A stretch of 64,000 bases of DNA from Mixophyes australis (taxonomy: Eukaryota > Chordata > Amphibia > Anura > Limnodynastidae), in the NCBI GenBank assembly GCA_036250195.1, contig JAVHZZ010000008.1, positions 3,281,934 to 3,345,933 on the forward strand, written 5' to 3'. Under the pieces are notes generated by a model, which was not told the DNA's origin, ran no database searches, and saw only the letters and a program-made list of their open reading frames with translations. Below, one piece after another: positions 45,900 to 60,800 of this stretch. Positions within the stretch are counted from its first letter, which is position 1; every line of letters begins with the position of its first letter. The translations under genes were made by a program, and so were the position numbers.

Positions 45900-48800
45900 C
45901 TATAATTTGCTTAAGTCACACTGCAAAGCTAGGCGACGTATGTAGTCTGAGTTGCACAGTGTATTGTATTCATACTGTTTACCAATCACGGTGTCGTGTG
46001 AGCAATATACCTTTCTGTACCACTTTATTAGACGCTTCTTAAAACCGTCTTGGTGCCCAGCTGGTATAAGTTCAGTTAACTTTCTTCCACTTGGCAGCGC
46101 CGTGTATGAGTCGATGGTATCTGCGGGCAGATACGTTTGAATTATATCCTAGAAAAGAGCACAATAAAGAAACATGACCACCCACGTCCCAACCATCCTC
46201 TGCTGCCACAAGCTGGGTTATCCCCAAATGCGCCCATGTTAAGAGTATAACTTGAAAGCCAAGATGGCATCTTCTTAACGGGAAGAGCTGGGTGAATCTG
46301 GGGCATTCCTTTCTAAGTGAGGATTAGGTGCCTGGTTTAGTACAGAAGTAGAACAAGATTTCATTCTGCAGGATGAGATAGGGGCGGAGAGGGCACTTTT
46401 ACAGGGGTGTTCTTGAAGTGGGCAAACACCCTGAAATGTGTAGACATTGTGGGTCGGTGCTCGGGTAACCACAGTCGTCGGACAATGGGATGAAGCCTGT
46501 TCTACAATTAAATACAATTGTCTGGGACGTAGGTTATAACCTGTGGGCCGCAGTTTGACAGCTCTTCCTGTCGTCGTCCATCTGCTATTCGGACAGTCAG
46601 AGATGCCCCCGTCAGCCTTGTGATCTTGAGAGAGATAAATGCCCATCAGAATGAATGCCTATAAATGCATCTATACTGAGGATAGTGTTTATGGATTGCA
46701 TTTGATTTACAACTGTCTGCAGCACATGTATATCTTCTACATATGAGTGGCGTGTTTACACTGCGCTATAATACCAGACACTGCCAGGATGGTTATATCG
46801 GGAGGATTCTTACCATTTCTTTCTGCTCCAGTTCCTGTAACTTTGCCGCACAGTCTCCTGATCTCAATGTATGTAACACGGTCTGAGGAGGAAACACGAT
46901 CTGTTACACGGATACATTGTACCGGGAGAAAAAAAAAAATAATGTACTAGATTCTTGTCAATCTTATAATGCATCTATGGAAGACCAACATTGTGCATTA
47001 GACTATAGGACGGGGCCTGGTCTACATCACATATGGGCAGCCAAGGGGCCCAGGTCCTTTTGGAGAGTGGAGTAATGCTGTACAGTGAGACTAGTTCCAG
47101 ATCTCACCTGGACACAGGCCAGTTTTTCTGGATATCTCTGATTACCAGGAATACCAGGTCTAATAACTAGTCCACTAAGTGACCTGTCGGTGATTTAATT
47201 AGAATATCCAAAAATTGGGCCAGGTGTTGTGCAGCCCGGCTCTATATAAATGTTAACTTACCAGGCTGGGGGTTCCTTGGTACAGGGGCAGCTGGTAGAC
47301 ACCCAGGTTACAATAACTTTTGTAAAAGATCCTCAGCGCCGACCACGCCTGGGCCCCTGGTATAAACACAAACGGACTCTCTTCCGCCGCCCCGGGCTCC
47401 GGCCTGGCCTGTTTCAGGTCTGGATCGCTGCCCTCTGGTTCTTTAGTCATAATCTCGTGTAGGTGGAATATCACTGTTAGATATTGATCAAATATTCGGT
47501 GGGTAAAGGTCTGTGAGGAGGAAAAATAAGAATATACAGCTATGGAGGAGGATGAACACAGCCTGAGCTGCAGTACTCTGAGCAGGACGTGACCTGCAGG
47601 ATGTTTATTCCATTCCTATTAAAGAGTTTATATTACTGCAGAGTGTAACATAGATATCTCTAATTACGTATAAATATGGTCTTTGTGCTTATAGTGTGCA
47701 TCTGTATTTGCATTTTGGATTGTGTATTTTAGGCACAGCAGTGTAGCACCTTTTAGCATCTTTGGAATTATGAGCATGTTCTGTGCATGTGTCCTGTGTA
47801 GTTTACTTGCTGTATTTGGAAAGAAATACAATGCCTTAAATGACCATGATGGTATTATGATCTGCAACAATCTGATTTGGGCTCCATAAAATGCAGGTAA
47901 CTGCAGGATCATTGATTGGTAGATGAAATAAGCAAATCAATCTCTTCCTCCGGACCAGCGTCCACTATTGCAGTATATCTTTAGGACGCCATGGATAGAT
48001 TACTCGAGTACCCACCTTGTACCCATCCCGCCAAACTGGGCATTTCTGATCGCTGTCTAAATCAATCTCATCCACAGAGACAGGGCGGTCGTATTTAGTC
48101 CACGGGTGCCCATAGTACAATGCAGCGGGAGGGTTGAAACAAATATGAGCAAAAGTGAAACCGGACCACGGCAGATTGTGGCCTGCGTCCAGCGACACCT
48201 GCAGCGAAACAAAGTAACACGTTCATCCTGGCGCTCCAGCTGCAGGGTTTCAGTTATAAACAATCACTGACTATTATATGCAACTTCCATAATTCTCCAG
48301 TCACAGCCCCAGTTCCCATTATTCCCCTCACTGAGGGGCTTGAGGACATCACTGGTGTCATGTACGCTCTGCGGGGGAACTGCCTGCTCTTGCGGGAGTC
48401 TCCCCTTAATTCAGGAGGCTCCCGGACATTCTGTCAGATTGGGCTAGTACAGCTCACCGCTACCATCTTGTATTCGTAAATATTAGATGAGCGAAGTGGT
48501 GAATACATTTTGCATGGTTTAAGCTGTTTTGCAAAGTTTTCATAAACCATAATTATTATTGACTTCATGTATGTGGATTTTTTTTATATAAAAGTATTAA
48601 AATTGCTGATTTTCCGACACTATATGGATCTACAGGCATTCATGGACCACAAGACCTTAAGAGAAGCCTTAAGTTTTATAATATCTGATATGCAGCATTT
48701 TTTATTTCTGCAAGTAGCTGCAAATTAAATAATATATTGCACTATCCGAGTGCCCTCTCTGTATATTATTTATAACTGAACTAAAATGCAGAAATAAAAC

Positions 48801-51800
48801 TGAATTATGTCACCTTGATAACACTGTTGCTGTAGATCATTAGTCCAGACACACAGAGGATACATTGTGTATTCTCTCCTCTCACCTTTACTCCTGACGT
48901 GACGTTATACTGGGAGACACAACACAGGCGCATGGGATGGGGGATGACTTTCATCTTCTCAGCAAAAGTCTTCTGGACCCAATTAGAGAGCTGCTCGTCG
49001 GAGACCAGTCGCTGAGAGGTGCCGGCCAACAGAGGGATCACTTCTCTCACCTGGACCACTGACCTGCGCGGGTAAGAGGAAGACCAACCCCAAGTGGCCA
49101 TGTATGTCATAAGCCCCCACCAAGGATAGGGGCGAGTGGGCAAAACACGAAATATACTGAACGCGGACAGAGGTTATATATCAAAGAAATGTCAATGTGA
49201 ATATATCAGTCTCTGAGGAGATAAACCATGAACTATTGCTGGAGGCAGCCTGACTGTAGACCAATCAGATCTAACTTTCTCATTGGTTGACAGTCACCAA
49301 AAAAATTGAAAGGGTCATTGTGGGTCATATCTGGTTCCTATTGGTCAGGTTATTGTGTTATGTGTTTCCTATTGGTCAGTCAGTGCAGCAGAGACCTCTT
49401 TACCTGTTCATCATTGCTCTGTACAGGAGAATTTCCCCCCGGATGGGTCGTGCCGCATCTGAGAGATACACCCCTGTCTCGTACTCAGGATATTGCTTGA
49501 TGGTCGACAGATCTCCAGCATGATGCTGACTTCTATCATTAGGAGCTTTCTTTATGCGAACTAGTAACGTGGCGCACGGCACCGTACTGCACAGACACAA
49601 AGGATAGGAGAAAATATCAAGGAAGAGAAAAAAATGTTTTTAATCAGAGGAATCTCCTGTTGTCCAAAGGATTGACCATTAATCTGCCCAGCCATAGTCT
49701 TGGCTCCCTTTGTACTTTAACAGTCATTGGGGGACAGTGGCCAATGTACAACTTATCAAAGCTATGTAATTTTGGGAAATATAAGTGTAAGTATAGAAGG
49801 ATGTGATTATGATGCACATTATAGACCATATGATATTTCAGTACGAGACTGATCACCAGATCATCATGTTGGGGGTTGTAGTCTGGGATCTGGAGGGTTT
49901 GATATAACTCCTGGTTATTCTCACCATCCTGACGCGGTCAGTGACTCCACGGAGAAGGGCTGATCAGTAGGAGGTGATCGGTGGTACACACGGATTTGGT
50001 GAGCCCCTTCATTTAATGATACCTGTAAATATAATGACAGTGTGTAATACACAGGGCTGCTGAGTATCAATGGCAAGTTCCACAGCCCACCATCAGAAGA
50101 GGGCGCTATTGAGCTATCCTGGCAGCGGAATTCACAGTTCCCGCTTCCAAACGGCAGAAGTGTTATGTACTTGGAGTCAGTGACAAAGGTGACACCTGCT
50201 GTCTTGTTCAACCCACGTCTAAAGGGTTCTAAGACTCCTACAGTGTTAGGTTCATCTTTTATGCATACTTGCCAACTCTCCCGGAATGTCCGGGAGACTC
50301 CTGCACTTTGCGAGAGTCTCCCGGACTCCCGGGTGAGTGTGGCAATCTCCCGAATTCTGCCCACTTCACTAGGAAGTGCCCCACTTTCTAGTGAAGTGGG
50401 CAGAATTCGATCCCAAACGCCGCGATTCCCGGTGAATCGCTGCGTTTGGCCCCGCCCCCGCTGTCAAATGACGCGATTTGCGTCATGCCGTCACAGGGGG
50501 CGGGTCCGAAATGACGCAATTTCGGCCGCCCCCTCACGCCCACCTCCACTGGCTGGCTCCCGGAAGGGAGCTGAAGAAAGTAGGTAAGTATGCTTTTATG
50601 TCTCCACTTCCAGCGTCTCTCTTCATCTTTTACCATCTGTTTCATATCATTGTATGTTATTTATTTGTATCACATATTACACAGACAACTACAACCCAGT
50701 GAGTCTTACATAAGTAGTAGGAAAATTGGTGGAAACGCTCTTAAAGTAAAGAGTTGTAGAATATCTCAAATCCAGTAATTTACAGGATCCCAAACAGCAA
50801 AGATTTACTGGGGGGGGGGGATCATGTCAAACTAATCTTACTGACTTTTTTGACTGGGTGACTAAAGTAATAGAATAAAAGAGGGGGCATAGATGTAACT
50901 TATCTGGACCTTATTAAGACTTTTGACACTGTCCTACTTCACAGACTATTCAATAAATTAGAAAACTTGGGATTGGATTATAAGATGGTGGAATGGTTAA
51001 GATATTGAATGCAAGATAGAAAACAGAGAGTTATAGTAAATGTAGTACATTCATAGGAGGGAAAGGTTACCAGTGGAGTACCCCAAAGAAAGGGTAGTGG
51101 ATAAGTGGAATAGCCTCCATCAGAGGTGGTAGAGGATAATACAGTAGAGCAGTTTAAACATGAGCAGACTAGATGGGCCAAGTGGTTCTTAATGGCCATC
51201 AAATACTATGTTTCATAGGCCAAAAGTATGATAATACTTTAGTATTTCAATATTTAATTAGAGAATAAATAGGACTTAAAAAAACAGTCAGAATTCCAGT
51301 CATACAAAATACGGGTTGCACATAAAACAGAACAAGAACATATGAGGCTGACAAAGGAGATGTAGATGTGAGACAGAGAGTAGAGCGGGTTCTGAGGGGG
51401 AGGGGGCCGTGCTGAGACAATAAGAGTTAGTGGGGCTGGGAGATTGGGACTGTAGTAACCCAGAGGGGCTAGGATAGACTACAGTGGATGTGGGTTTTGA
51501 AGGAACAACTGAAAGATCGGATATTGGGGTCAGGTCAGGTACGATAGGGAGTTCCCTAAGTGGGGAGCAGCACTGGAGAAGTCTTGTAGGCAGGAGTGAG
51601 AGGTGGTTACCAGGGAGGAGGAGAGGGGCAGTCCAGAGACTGATCTAATATGGAGAGAAGCATGTAACCGGGTCTGAGATAGGGGAGGAGTTGGGCCTTG
51701 ATGGTAACGGTAAGTATGTTGAATTGGATTCTGGAGGTAATGGGGAGTCAGTGTAGGGATTTGCAGAGTGGGACAGTAGATGTGGAGGAGAGAGAGGAAG

Positions 51801-54800
51801 ATCATGCTAATCGCAACAAATGTTCTGGTGTTAGGAAGGGAGGGAATTTAGTAGAATTTCAGAATTAAAGTGCAAAACCCTTTTAATTAAATCCTAAAAT
51901 AGCGAAAATTAAACGGAACACAGGCCCAGGTCTGGATGATCTCACCTGTACTCCTCCCGCATCGGATCTGGGCACCTTCTGGGTTCCAGACTCCACAAAC
52001 AGATTAACAGCAGCCCAACCTACCAGGCCCACATCCCTTGTGAAGCGGTCTATGGTATAAACCTGGGAGAGAGGAGGCCGGAATATTAATATATGAAAAT
52101 AAGCTTGTAACTGAATGCTCCGAGGTGGTGACAATTTGTAGGCCTAAAATAGGAAATAAATCCTACTGGATCTTTTACAATGTTAGTGGAATGGGTTAAA
52201 TCTCGCAGAAGCCGCTTATCCTTAAATGTAAATGGCCAATTCTACAACACGACCCAAAAACAAAAGCATTAAAGTCACGAATTATAGTGAATACCTTTAA
52301 TAACAGAGTGGAGGAAGGAGGTATGTTTGGTACATTGATCTGTACTGCGTAGTTGTAGAATGGCTGAAATATGTCGCTATTTAAATCTATCCTGGTGCAG
52401 ATGTCAGGTCCAATTCTATCAAAACATGAAACAAACAGTAACATGACACAAAGTAACAAAAATGTATCCATCAAATGAATAACAACACACGTTACTACAG
52501 CGTAAACACATAAATCCATCTAAATTGTGCTGCATTTTTATTACACAGGATGAAGTTATTCCAGTTTTGTGCTTCAATTTTACATTTTCTCCTCAGAATT
52601 TGCCACGTTATTATATTAAACAGAAATGTCAGCGCGATTCTCATCACAACCACATACATCACTGTAGTAAATGTGTCATTATGCTCAATCTATCTTTTCA
52701 GTATTTTGTCTGGTATGAATTTTCCGGCCTGCAGGTGATTGGCGTTTTCATTGCGAAGGGTGAAAAAGTTTAGGGGGGTACAAATCTCTGACATAATAAG
52801 CTTGACATTTTCATTTGGCGCAAGGAAAAATACTTTCCATCACGGTAGTTATCCTGTGAATAACAATCATTGAGCCATTTCAACCTTTAACTAAGACCTT
52901 CTTATCAACAGGCTCTGTTCTAACAACCGTATGGATGATAACGTGTATTACGCAGCATTTGTAACATGCCAACATGATGATCTGGCTGCTCCCCCCTCCT
53001 TCCTGTTTCTCACTCTCCTTCTCCTCCATATGTGCCAGACCCCCCAGCCCATACAGATGGCAGACAGAGAACCCTGTTTCTTACACCTTGCAAGCTCTGC
53101 AGAACAGGAAAAGTGTGGTAGTATATGAATGTAATTTGGGAGAGGGGTATTAATGTAATATTGTGGAGATATTAATATAAGGCGTCTGTTTAATGTTTCA
53201 CAAGTGCTATTAATGTAATGGTGCAATAAGAGAGGGCTTTAATATGGGGTTTGTTAAATGTGTGGGATTGTTAATGTAATGTGAAATTGATGGGGCTATT
53301 AATATATTGTAGGGGTTAATAATGTAATGTGGGCGCTGGTAATTCAATGATGGGTGAAGGAGGCCTATATATAGATGTGGGTGTTATTGGTTGAAAATTG
53401 GGCAGGTTGGGAGAAGACTGGCCAAGAGTGTTCAGCAGTTGCTTGGCTTTCCAGGAGGTGAATACTAACTATCCCATTTCCAAACAGGGCACCAACATTC
53501 CAGGATCCAGACAAACAACAACTAAGCTTAAAACACCACATAGTCAAAGCTGCAAGAACCGGTAGGAGAAAGCAGCAGACTCTGACAACTGTCCTCATTC
53601 ATTATTAATAATATAAATTACATGTTCCTCTTGGACATATTATTTGACTCAACCACTGTAAAACAACGATTATTTTTCTGTAATTTTCTGATGCTTTAAT
53701 GTTATTATTATTCCACTTACTGGTCGAAGTTTTTGTCGAATATTCTCCCAGTTACACGAGTAACAGTCACAGCGTCAGGAAGGAAGCGTGCGCCATCGAT
53801 GAAGAGCCTGATAAGGTCCTTAGAGGAGTAAGGCTCTGTTAGGGGTTTCCTCCGAGAATGGGCGATATACACACCCTATACAAAAGAGACAACGCACTAC
53901 ATTAATCCTGGGGCAAAGCTGTCAACACAACATGAAAATCTCAGGTCATGTAAAAAAAAAAACAGATGCATTTATATCAGTGATATTCACATTAAGATTC
54001 TGCATAGAGGTTGTAATGATATGTTCACACTGTAGTATTAATTGTCCTGGCTGCACTTTCTCAAATGATTTTATTCACTTGTACACATTTCATTCATTCG
54101 CACCTTATTTTCACTCATTTCTAATTCATATTTGATACTTTTTTGCTCAATCATAACATTAATGTGAAATTATTACAGAATGTAGAAAACAGAAACATGA
54201 TGAAAAATGTCTCAGATCTAAAGAGCTTGCAGTCTTAAATACAAGTTGGCTTCTCTAAAAGAGCTGTTAAGCCATCCACACATATATATATATGCAATAT
54301 TTTCAGGAGCTTATCAGTTCTGACGGGGGAAGATATTTTCCTACGTACAGCAGACTTCCTATCAGTAATCCCATTGAAATATAGGCACTTTTAGCAACTT
54401 TTGTTGAAAATAACTCATACCAGAGATCAATAATGTGTGGTTTATATTATAACATATGTGAGTGCAATGTAAAACATCTCAGGTTCTGTGAAGGAATTGG
54501 GAACCAATAAAAGTCCTTATTACAGATTTCCAGTTACAGCCCTCACATATCACACTGAACGGATGTTACCTTCGGGGCTGCGTTGCTGTCGCTGTCTATG
54601 TTTGGGGACTCGGGAGGAAACGGGAAATCAGGTTTTGTTGAACTAAAGATACAAAGACGCACCCTGGCGTTTCCGTACGGCTCGAACATCTCCCCAAACC
54701 TGTCCAGTCGCTGAGCAGGAGGAAAAATGATACCATTATTTTATGTAGCATTTTGTAAGATAAATAGAAGCAATATAGCGTTATACAGCTAGTACATGAC

Positions 54801-57800
54801 AAGGAATGTATATACTACATGGGAGACACTGTATAATATAGCATAAGCAGAACATTGCTCTGTCAGTGTCCGTTACATAACAAATGTACTACATGTCCTA
54901 GCAAAGCGGTTCTGGAACAGGATGAGCATTGGGTACCTAGAGCCGGCCCGGGGGTCTCGGTGCACAGGCCCCCAGGGACTAGTGCTATAGATATTGTGCA
55001 CAACATTTCATATTTCCAAAAAAGACTCAAAACTATGGGGTGATTGTATTAATAGTGTTTGGTGAAAATCAATATCTCTGCTGCAAATCGCATCAATCCA
55101 TAATGAAACACAGGTGTAATTTACTCTGCCGGGAATGCTCTGGGACCCCCCCGGGTGAAGTCCCCCCATCCTCCATGAGCTAATCACTGACAGCGTTACA
55201 AATGCACAGTGCACTTTCAAAGAAGAGGGATCCAGCAAACCAGGATCCCATTATAAAATACCAGTAACACCATCCTGGGATTTTGTTACTTTATTGCAAG
55301 AAAGTTAATTGACTAAAGCTGTGGCCCCATAAAGGTCTATGGGGACAGTGGTAAGCTCCATTAATGCAGTGAAAGAGCCTTTCACCTGTGGTTATCTCCA
55401 GCATTTTGGCTCTTCACCACTTAATAAATAGACCCCTATATGTTTTGTGCCCCCTTACTGTCTGTAGTTCTCAGTGACGTCTGTTCCTGCACACAGTTTA
55501 TTACATGTACTGCCTCCCCACCCATCCACCATACGTGTTCCACATTAAACTCACAATGGCAGGTAGACTGAGGACCGGGGGCGCTGGGCTGTGGTAGAGG
55601 GGGAGGTCCTGGGTTCCTGTGTCCCACACAAACTGGTGGTTTCCAGGGTCAGCGCGATCTGGGGATGATGGAAGTAAAACAATGAAATGAACGAGAATAA
55701 GCATTGTCTGCACACTGCGGATTATACTGCATTCACTGTGATATGTACATGTGCATATACTGTGGTGTAGTACACACAAGGCGGGGGATGCGCTGCTTGT
55801 GGATGGCGAATAGTCTAACTCTGATCAGCTTCTAAATCTGGAGCTACAGAAAGATCATTTAGTCCAGGACATAGATTGGAAAACATAAAATCCTTTTGTC
55901 ACCGGCTGCTGATAATCATATTATTATTATTATTATTATTATCATCATTTATTTGTTAGGCGCCACAAGGTATCCGCAGCGCCGCACACAGTACTAACAG
56001 TAGACTATACCGGGTGAAACCATACAGAACAATGAACAAAAAGTACCAATACTTCAGAAACTCCGGTATGGAGACAGGAGGGGAGGGGGCCCTGCTCATA
56101 CGAGCTCACATCCTAAGGAAGGGTAAACAGACCAGGTACAAGAGGAGCCAGTTGAGGCAAGAGGAGAGAAGGGAGGACGAGCAAAGGGAGGAGATGGGGG
56201 TTAAGTAGATGGTTGGTAGGCTTTAAGGAAGAGGTGAGTTTTGAGTGCACGTTTGAAGGAGCACAGAGTAGGAGAGAGACGGATGGAACGAGGGAGGTCG
56301 TTCCAGAGAAGGGGGGGCTGCACGGGAAAAGTCTTGGATTCTGGAGTGGGAAGAGGTGATAAGGGTAATCATAGTCTACAAATCACAGCGAAACTAATGC
56401 GTCAGCGTATTTCTATTTATTAATATCAGACGGAACTTCTGGTAAGAGCTCTACAACCGTATAGAGGGCTGAATTCACAAAAGTGGCTCTTGAATAAAAT
56501 GGTGGGGGTGGAATTTTTTTTTTCCTTTAAATGAGGAATTCAAAAAATATTTTCTGAATATTTTGCTGCCTGGATCGTAAATATTTAAAATTATCTTAAC
56601 AGTGGATGTGGCATCATATTTGCTAGAATATGGTATTTAATTGGTATGTTCTTTTAATTGTGACAAATTAAGATAGAATATTGCCAATTTTGCTAAGTTG
56701 TTAATTCCAGGTGAATAGTCGGTGAATCGGAGAGCTTCAGAGGAAAGATACAGTAGCAAATAGTGCAGTAGCACTTAGACACAGTAGCACATAGACACAG
56801 TAGCACATAGACCAGTAGCACATAGACCTAGTAGCACATAGACATAGTAGCACATAGATAGAGAGATGCACTTACATATGCAAGGAAATAATAGGCAGAT
56901 AATGTGAATGCTACCAATGCTATGTAGAACAGGTCAACCACACGTTTCTGGGACCTGCTCTGCAACAGGCAGTATGGGATACTTGTTACTTGTAACAAAT
57001 CACAATTTCTCGTCCAGTTAGTAAAACTACATATTGATGATGAATAATTCATTTCTGCATTTGACTGCTGTAATTGTTAATTCCATACATAGCAAAAACT
57101 TTGTGAATTTAGCCCATACCTTATAGTATATTCCCAGTGACATACTCGGCTTCACACATATGTGTTCCTGAGACTGTGTGCATTATAGCCGGTAATCCAC
57201 CATCCTGGTTGTCTCACCTGCTCCTGTGTCTGGTGATTGTGGTCTAGTAAGTCTGACAACAGTCCAGGCTGCAGCCCACTCTTCACTGGCCAGTAGTGGC
57301 GGAAGGCCCCTCTGCTTCTCCCATGGAGCCCAGGCCGTGCTGCCCCCCGGCCAGTGGTAGAATCGCAGCATCAGCATCATATCCTCCTCAGGTGAGACGT
57401 GGGTGAAGATCGCCTGAGTGTGCAAAACATCCCTTCATGTGGGTAATACCTGAGCTACTACTGTGTGTTCAGGGACACGGATCATCCTGTGTCTATAACT
57501 CAATATGTGGAAGACACAGGTCCGGAACCTTCAGCCAAAGGTGCTACATTTAATGGCTGCTATAGTGCAATAGTATATAGGAACAGATCATTCTGACAGT
57601 GCCCCCCCCCCCCCACCTCTAATCTCTGTATTACTATCTCCTGCAGATTGATATTAGAATAAAATAACACATTTACTATCCCAATGCCTGTTCCTGCAGA
57701 TGAATAAATCACTATTGTACTTAACATTCTATAATTTCCTACTTCTGAGAGATGCAGTGCTGACATCTGTCCATATGGGACGCTGTTGTCTTTGAACCCA

Positions 57801-60800
57801 ATAGTGATAATCATTAGACATCTGCTGAGGAGGAAGCATTGCCACACACAGCAAAGAATGCACAGTGCCCATTTATAGTGGGGTAAGGGGAGTGGTATGT
57901 CAGAGAAGGGGTGTGTCCTTGTGGGGATGGGGCGGGACATAAACAGATCAGTTATTTTCTGGGTGGATTGAGGGTGTGGCTTATTTTGTCCCGATTTTCC
58001 ACCTGGGAATGTAGCTACTTATGGGACTATGGGGTAAAATGATCATTCTATATCTGGGACCATAATAGATTTAGATGTCCACTTTCCATAGTCTAACACC
58101 CTAATTTACACTCTGATTTTACTACAAATGTAGAGTGATAAAGTGAAAATAATCTGTATAGAATTTGTGTATATTCCCCTCTAACCTATAGCTCATCACA
58201 CAATGTACATATTGTTATAAAGAGAGTTCCCTCCATATGAGGAGCCGCTGGTAACACATCCACCTAACCCACGTTCTGCCTGGTGTCTAACCTGCCTCAG
58301 TCATCTCTCACATTCTGTCTTAGCAATTAATACATGAAGCATCTATACCTCTTGTTCTCCGAAGATGAATGAGCCATGCTGGATGCTGGAGCTGACGGCG
58401 GATACGATACAACTCATCCCCTTCCCCTGGGTGTGTATCACCTGCAGAGCCACAAATCACTCATTAATCCACATCTATTCACATCATGGAATACACCTGT
58501 GGCTTACATAGGGTACAGGCAGTGGAAGCAATATTCACAAGAAGTTGATTTGCTAGGACCTAGTGACATCACTGAGAATGCAGCCTATCCATTCACTAGG
58601 ATCCAGTGACATCACTGAGAGTGCATCCTATCCAGTCACTAGGAACCAGTGACATCACTGAGAGTGCATCCTATCCAGTCACTAGGAACCAGTGACATCA
58701 CTGAGAATGCAGCCTATCCAGTCACTAGGATCCAGTGACATCACTGAGAATGCAGCCTATCCAGTCACTAGGATTCAGTGACATCACTGAGAATGCAGCC
58801 TATCCAGTCACTAGGATTCAGTGACATCACTGAGAATGCAGCCTATCCATTCACTAGGATCCAGTGACATCACTGAGAGTGCAGCCTATCCATTCACTAG
58901 GATCCAGTGACATCACTGAGTGTGCAGCCTATCCAGTGACTAGGAACCAGTGACATCACTGATAACGCAGCCTATCCAGTCACTAGGAACCAGTGACATC
59001 ACTGAAACTGCATCCTATCCAGTCACTAGGAACCAGTGACATCACTGAGAATGCAGCCTATCCAGTCACTAGGATGGAGTTTCCGCGTGATGCCACTAGT
59101 TACTATGAAATAATAGGTGTTACCATAAATCCGTATATGTTGTTCATGTTGTAAGTTATGTTATATGTGTTCAGTAATGTATTGCACACAGTTCTTAAAT
59201 GCTGTCAGATGGGTTCTGTAGGCACCAATTCACTGTACTATGTTCCTTAAAGGAATTACCGTCGCTTAGAGTCACCAAATGACAATAGGCCCCCCAATTT
59301 GGCCAGAGGATTAAATTACCCGAAAATGCTGTAAAGGGTTAAATATGTGGATGGCTCAAGATGCAGAGAGAGTAGGGTGATTATCATTTATCTGGTAAAG
59401 TCAGTAGCCACTGTGCAACACCATGAACACTCAGAATTCTTGGAGCCAAACGCTGGAGGGGATCTGCCACTGATATGAGGTACAAAGGTGACAACTCTTC
59501 CAATAAGTAGGGGCCAATCCAATTGATCAGAATTATCTAAAAGGTACCCAGCAGAAACCACCATGGGAAACAGACCAGGAATAAAAGAGGGCTTTACCCC
59601 CACCCCTTAACCCAACAGGTGTCTTCTTGGATAGTACTGACTGGGGATAAGACTTCTGTTGGACTGGTTGTGGATAGTGCTGATGATTGGAACTTCTAGC
59701 CTCCATGGACTTTTCCACATTGTGAACCTGCCAAAAGTGGGGAGACATTGGGCTTGGTCCCTACCTTGATAGTAGGAGTGCAGATCATGGGCTCAGCAGC
59801 TGGGACAGCGCTCTGGGAGAATGCTGACTATACGCTCCTTTTTAAAAAGGTTGTGCATTAATTTTGGTGCAATTGTTCCTAAAAGTGCTTTAATCTGTGT
59901 GTTATATATACATTTACAATAAAAGTATGGTTTATATGTATGTAATGTTTCTCTAGGTGATTTTGTACTCGCAGAGATACCAGGTGTGCCAGGCTGGCAC
60001 ATAAGGCTGCCTCAGGGCAAACTAACCAGTCGGTGCAGCAAAAGATCTGAACAGTAACCCAGTGTCCTGACAACAGGTTATAGATACATCTCTGAGGAAA
60101 CAGCATTCTGCAGTGAAACGCGTTAGTGGTTATTTTATTGATGAGAGATTTGTTTCTAAGCATCCTCCACCTAGGTAATAATATTTGGATTATTACTATT
60201 ACATAATATTGTTGTTTCATATACCAATGAGCAGTGGCTTTTAAAGCAAGTTCATGAATGATATGAACACATATTCTACTAAGATACTATCAGCAGAACT
60301 GATACAATGTATTACTGTTATATACTAATGAATGACCCAGTTGTTACGTGCTATATGTTTATGAATGAAATGAATATGCAATCTCCGATATTACAACACT
60401 ACCAGTGGAAAATTATACAAAGTAACTACAATCGCTTTGCTCTTTGATCGCATTGTATGAAGCTAACAGATTTAGCTAGCGAAACCAAATTATGTATTAT
60501 TTGTTAGCACAAAAATCAGATCTGTATTGATATATATATATAGATATATAGTATTTTTTATATATTATATTATTGTTTTCTATAGATTATATACTATAAT
60601 ATTAAAATTATGATTTTTTTATATGTGTCTTAAAAATATTTTTATGGCTTATACACATTTATATTTTATATTACTGGTTTTAATTATTGCTTAAATGTAG
60701 GATTTTAATATCAATTACAGTGTTTGAGTTTGTTGTATAAATACTCTGAAACCCACATTCATTTGCTGTTTTTTTTGGAATAAGTGGAAGATTGACAATA

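Noticed and set aside
46275..46646. 123-residue minus-strand frame between ccdc17 exons
   Set aside because: It lies in an intron whose flanking exons already join in phase; no acceptor/donor pair fits it as an extra exon, and no domain is visible.
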